A DNA stretch of 8,677 bases from Planctomycetota bacterium (GTDB lineage: Bacteria; Planctomycetota; UBA1135; UBA2386). Position numbers and translations under genes: made by a program. Under the pieces are notes generated by a model. The model ran no database searches. It had not been told where the DNA came from and saw only the letters and a program-made list of their open reading frames with translations. This document shows positions 5,906 through 8,677 of this stretch, piece by piece (within the stretch, counting starts at the first letter, position 1; each line of letters opens with the position of its first letter). The stretch covers positions 1-8,677 of the forward strand of contig JAGQRA010000254.1 of the NCBI GenBank assembly GCA_020425885.1, in the 5' to 3' direction.

Positions 5906-7051
5906 TCAGTGGGCCGCTCGCGGCCCGGCTCCACCGCCCTGGGTGATGCCCCGCATCTGCATCTTCAACTCGTCCGGGTTGTCGGAGGCAGCCAACGCGT
6001 CCTCGAGGCTGATGTTGCCGGCCTGGAACAGCCGGATCAGCGACTGGTTGAAGGTCATCGTGCCGTAGTAGCTGCCTTCCTGCAGCGCCTTGGGCAGCAT
6101 CCGCGTCGAGCCGGCCTCGATCAGCTCGCGCACCGTCGGCGTGTTGATCAGCATCTCGACCGCCGGGACCATCGCCGTGCCGTCCTTGTTCTTGACCAGG
6201 CGCAGCGAGCAGACGCCGGCGAGATTCAGCGCCAGCTGCAGCCGCACGAGCTCGTGCTGGTGCGGCGGGAAGAAGGTGATGATGCGTTCGACGGTCTGCA
6301 CCGCATTGACGGTATGCAAGGTCGAGAACACCAGATGGCCGGTCTCGGCGGCCGAGATCGCGGCCGACACCGTCTCGGCGTCACGCATCTCGCCGATCAG
6401 GATCACGTCCGGCGACTGCCGCATCGCCTGCCGCAACGCCTGCGAGAAGCAATCGACGTCCGAGCCGATCTCGCGTTGGTTGACGATCGAGCGCTTGTCT
6501 TCGAAGCGGAACTCGATCGGGTCCTCGATCGTGATGATGTGCTTGTTCATCGTCCGGTTGACGAACTCGATCATCGATGCCAGCGTCGTCGACTTGCCCG
6601 AGCCGGCGATTCCCGTCGCCAGCACGAGGCCGCGCTTCAGCGACGCCAGCCGCTTGAGCGGATCGACCGGCAGGTTCAGCTCCTTGAACGAGGGGATCTC
6701 GGCCTTGATCGCGCGCAGCACGAAGCCGACCTCGCCGCACTGATGGAACGCATTGCAGCGGAAGCGGCCGACGCCCGGCACCACCACCGCGGTGTCGGTC
6801 GCGCCGGTCTCCTCGAACTCCCGGCGGCCGCGCTCGTTGAGGACCTCCTCGGCGAAGGACCGCATCAGCTCGGGCGGCAGCGGCTGGTCGCCGAGGAACC
6901 GGATCACGCCGGCGACACGGACCGCAGGACAACCATGGGTCTTGAGCACGAGGTCGGAGGCGTTCTCCTTGACCATGATGCGCAGGAAATCCCGCAGCTT
7001 GGGCAGGCGAGAGGAGCTGGTCGTCTGAGAGCTGTTGGTCGTTGCGGTCAC
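5906..7051 (-). CDS. pilT: PilT/PilU-family type IV pilus retraction ATPase
   Basis: These hexameric cytoplasmic ATPases power retraction of type IV pili, giving twitching motility and DNA uptake. The product is 381 residues, with the N-terminal PAS-like domain to about 130 and the RecA-like ATPase after it. Walker A is GIAGSGKST (147-155), with Ala where PTGSGKST-type motifs have Thr. The Asp box is ITIEDPIEF (173-181), Walker B is DVILIGEMRDAETV (215-228) and the His box is GHLVFSTLHT (238-247). The end (EGSYYGTMTFNQSLIRLFQA, 325-344, then DALAASDNPDEL) resembles PilU as much as PilT, so I leave the choice open. A Ser/Thr-rich start (residues 2-14) and a Gly-rich tail look disordered. The start is GTG with GGAGGA (7055-7060) only 3 bases upstream, a rather tight spacing. 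Its position between obg and an EF-G gene is unusual; no other pilus gene is visible. Confidence 0.92.
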   Translation of the reverse strand: MTATTNSSQTTSSSRLPKLRDFLRIMVKENASDLVLKTHGCPAVRVAGVIRFLGDQPLPPELMRSFAEEVLNERGRREFEETGATDTAVVVPGVGRFRCNAFHQCGEVGFVLRAIKAEIPSFKELNLPVDPLKRLASLKRGLVLATGIAGSGKSTTLASMIEFVNRTMNKHIITIEDPIEFRFEDKRSIVNQREIGSDVDCFSQALRQAMRQSPDVILIGEMRDAETVSAAISAAETGHLVFSTLHTVNAVQTVERIITFFPPHQHELVRLQLALNLAGVCSLRLVKNKDGTAMVPAVEMLINTPTVRELIEAGSTRMLPKALQEGSYYGTMTFNQSLIRLFQAGNISLEDALAASDNPDELKMQMRGITQGGGAGPRAAH

Positions 7052-7127
7052 GGGTCCTCCGGAGTGCCCCCTGGTATCGGCATTCGGACGCGATGACCGA
7101 AGCGGGCTACCGACGCCGCGACGGCGC

Positions 7128-8123
<996 letters not shown>

Positions 8124-8193
8124 GTCTGGCTCGCGGAATTGTCAGCTTCCGGCCGCGTCGTGGCGGGCGATCACGCCGCCTGCTGGCGAAGGT

Positions 8194-8445
8194 CTATTCC
8201 TCGCCGAGGGTATCGACGTGGATCTTGCGGTTGCTCTGGAAACGCACGATGCCCGGCGCCACTGCGAACAAGGTGTCGTCGTTGCCGCGGCGCACGTTGC
8301 GGCCGGGGTGGAACTTGGTGCCGCACTGACGCACGATGATGCTGCCGGCCTTGACGCGCTGGCCGCCGTAGGCCTTGATGCCGCGGAACTGCGGGTTGCT
8401 GTCGCGGCCGTTGCTGGTCGAGCCCTGTCCTTTCTTGTGTGCCAT
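8194..8445 (-). CDS. rpmA: 50S ribosomal protein L27
   Basis: L27 has a flexible N-terminus that reaches the peptidyl transferase centre and helps place tRNA substrates. The 83-residue product begins [19 protein letters not shown], the mature-type start, with no cleavable pro-sequence of the Firmicute kind. The family core [16 protein letters not shown] (33-48) and [15 protein letters not shown] (55-69) is clear; a Cys takes the place of the Arg seen in E. coli VRQRGTKFH. AGGAG lies 9 bases before the ATG. It follows rplU by 16 bases and almost certainly shares its transcript. Confidence 0.98.
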   Translation of the reverse strand: MAHKKGQGSTSNGRDSNPQFRGIKAYGGQRVKAGSIIVRQCGTKFHPGRNVRRGNDDTLFAVAPGIVRFQSNRKIHVDTLGEE

Positions 8446-8461
8446 GGGTCGGAGCTCCTGT

Positions 8462-8677
8462 TCAGCCGTTGATGGCTTCGATCTGGATTTCGGTGTACTT
8501 GGCGCGGAAGCCCGTGCGCTTCTTGCTGTTCTTGCGCCGGCGGAACTTGCCGATGTAGATCTTGTCGCCCTTGCACTGGCGCACGATCTTGGCCGCGACC
8601 GTCACGCCATCGACGTGCGGCGTGCCAACCCGGCCTTCGCCGTCGCCGTCGCTGCCGACGCAGCAGACCTTGTCGAA
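8462..8677 (-). CDS. rplU: 50S ribosomal protein L21, 5' end cut off by window edge
   Basis: L21 binds 23S rRNA, with L20 as neighbour, in the large subunit. Seventy-one codons are visible before a TGA at 8462-8464, about two thirds of the usual roughly 100 residues; the start lies beyond the right edge. The visible part shows the family's C-terminal half: [16 protein letters not shown] (about 17-32 of the visible part), the basic stretch [20 protein letters not shown] (43-62) and the closing EIQIEAING. It is the first gene of the rplU-rpmA-obg cluster seen here, and its promoter must lie outside the window. Confidence 0.97.
   Translation of the reverse strand, partial: FDKVCCVGSDGDGEGRVGTPHVDGVTVAAKIVRQCKGDKIYIGKFRRRKNSKKRTGFRAKYTEIQIEAING

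Noticed and set aside
4725..6068. Plus-strand open frame of 447 codons across the EF-G-like gene and the end of pilT
   Set aside because: Antisense shadow: it spans two recognisable minus-strand genes and the gap between them, with no domain and no fitting ribosome binding site.
5852..7096. Plus-strand open frame of 414 codons antisense to pilT
   Set aside because: Arg/Asp/His-rich shadow of the PilT/PilU coding strand with no motif of its own.
7073..7101. Possible promoter for pilT (TTCGGT, 17 bases, GATACC)
   Set aside because: The spacing is right but the -35 match is only two of six and the -10 match is weak; it is no better than chance in this sequence.
7114..7126. Hairpin CGCCG-TCG-CGGCG after obg as a terminator
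   Set aside because: The stem is only five pairs and no U-run follows on the minus strand, so intrinsic termination is not supported.

Overview
Every gene I can support lies on the minus strand, so the window reads from right to left. It is a GC-rich bacterial housekeeping region dominated by translation genes. In transcription order it holds: 3' part of rplU (L21), rpmA (L27), obg (ribosome-assembly GTPase), a PilT/PilU-type pilus ATPase, a divergent EF-G, a clear promoter, rpsJ (S10), rplD (L4), rplW (L23), rplB (L2), rpsS (S19), rplV (L22) and 5' part of rpsC (S3). The many long plus-strand open frames are antisense shadows caused by GC-rich codon use.

Organism: the high GC, the PilT family protein, EF-G placed directly ahead of S10 without tuf, and the L2 C-terminal signature [16 protein letters not shown] point to a Gram-negative-type, non-proteobacterial lineage. 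Planctomycetota or a relative is my best guess, but this is an inference from memory of family patterns and is only moderately supported.

Layout: positions 8677-7128 are the widespread rplU-rpmA-obg cluster. Positions 7051-3888 hold pilT/pilU and the EF-G-like gene. Positions 3887-3626 are the longest gene-free stretch (262 bases). It contains a CTGG tandem repeat, a near-consensus sigma70-type promoter (TTGACT, 17 bases, TAATCT), and a leader of about 126 nt with several small hairpins. Positions 3625-1 are the S10 operon in normal order, except that rplC (L3) is missing between rpsJ and rplD; only 113 bases lie there.

I did not find a new defence, mobile or RNA system. The points worth a second look are changes within conserved machinery: the missing rplC; an EF-G with altered domain IV tip loops and a Ser for Thr change in switch I; an Obg whose G4 motif reads TKVE rather than NKxD; changes in both proteins that form the exit-tunnel constriction (L4 and L22); the L2 signature next to the peptidyl transferase centre; and the structured rpsJ leader.
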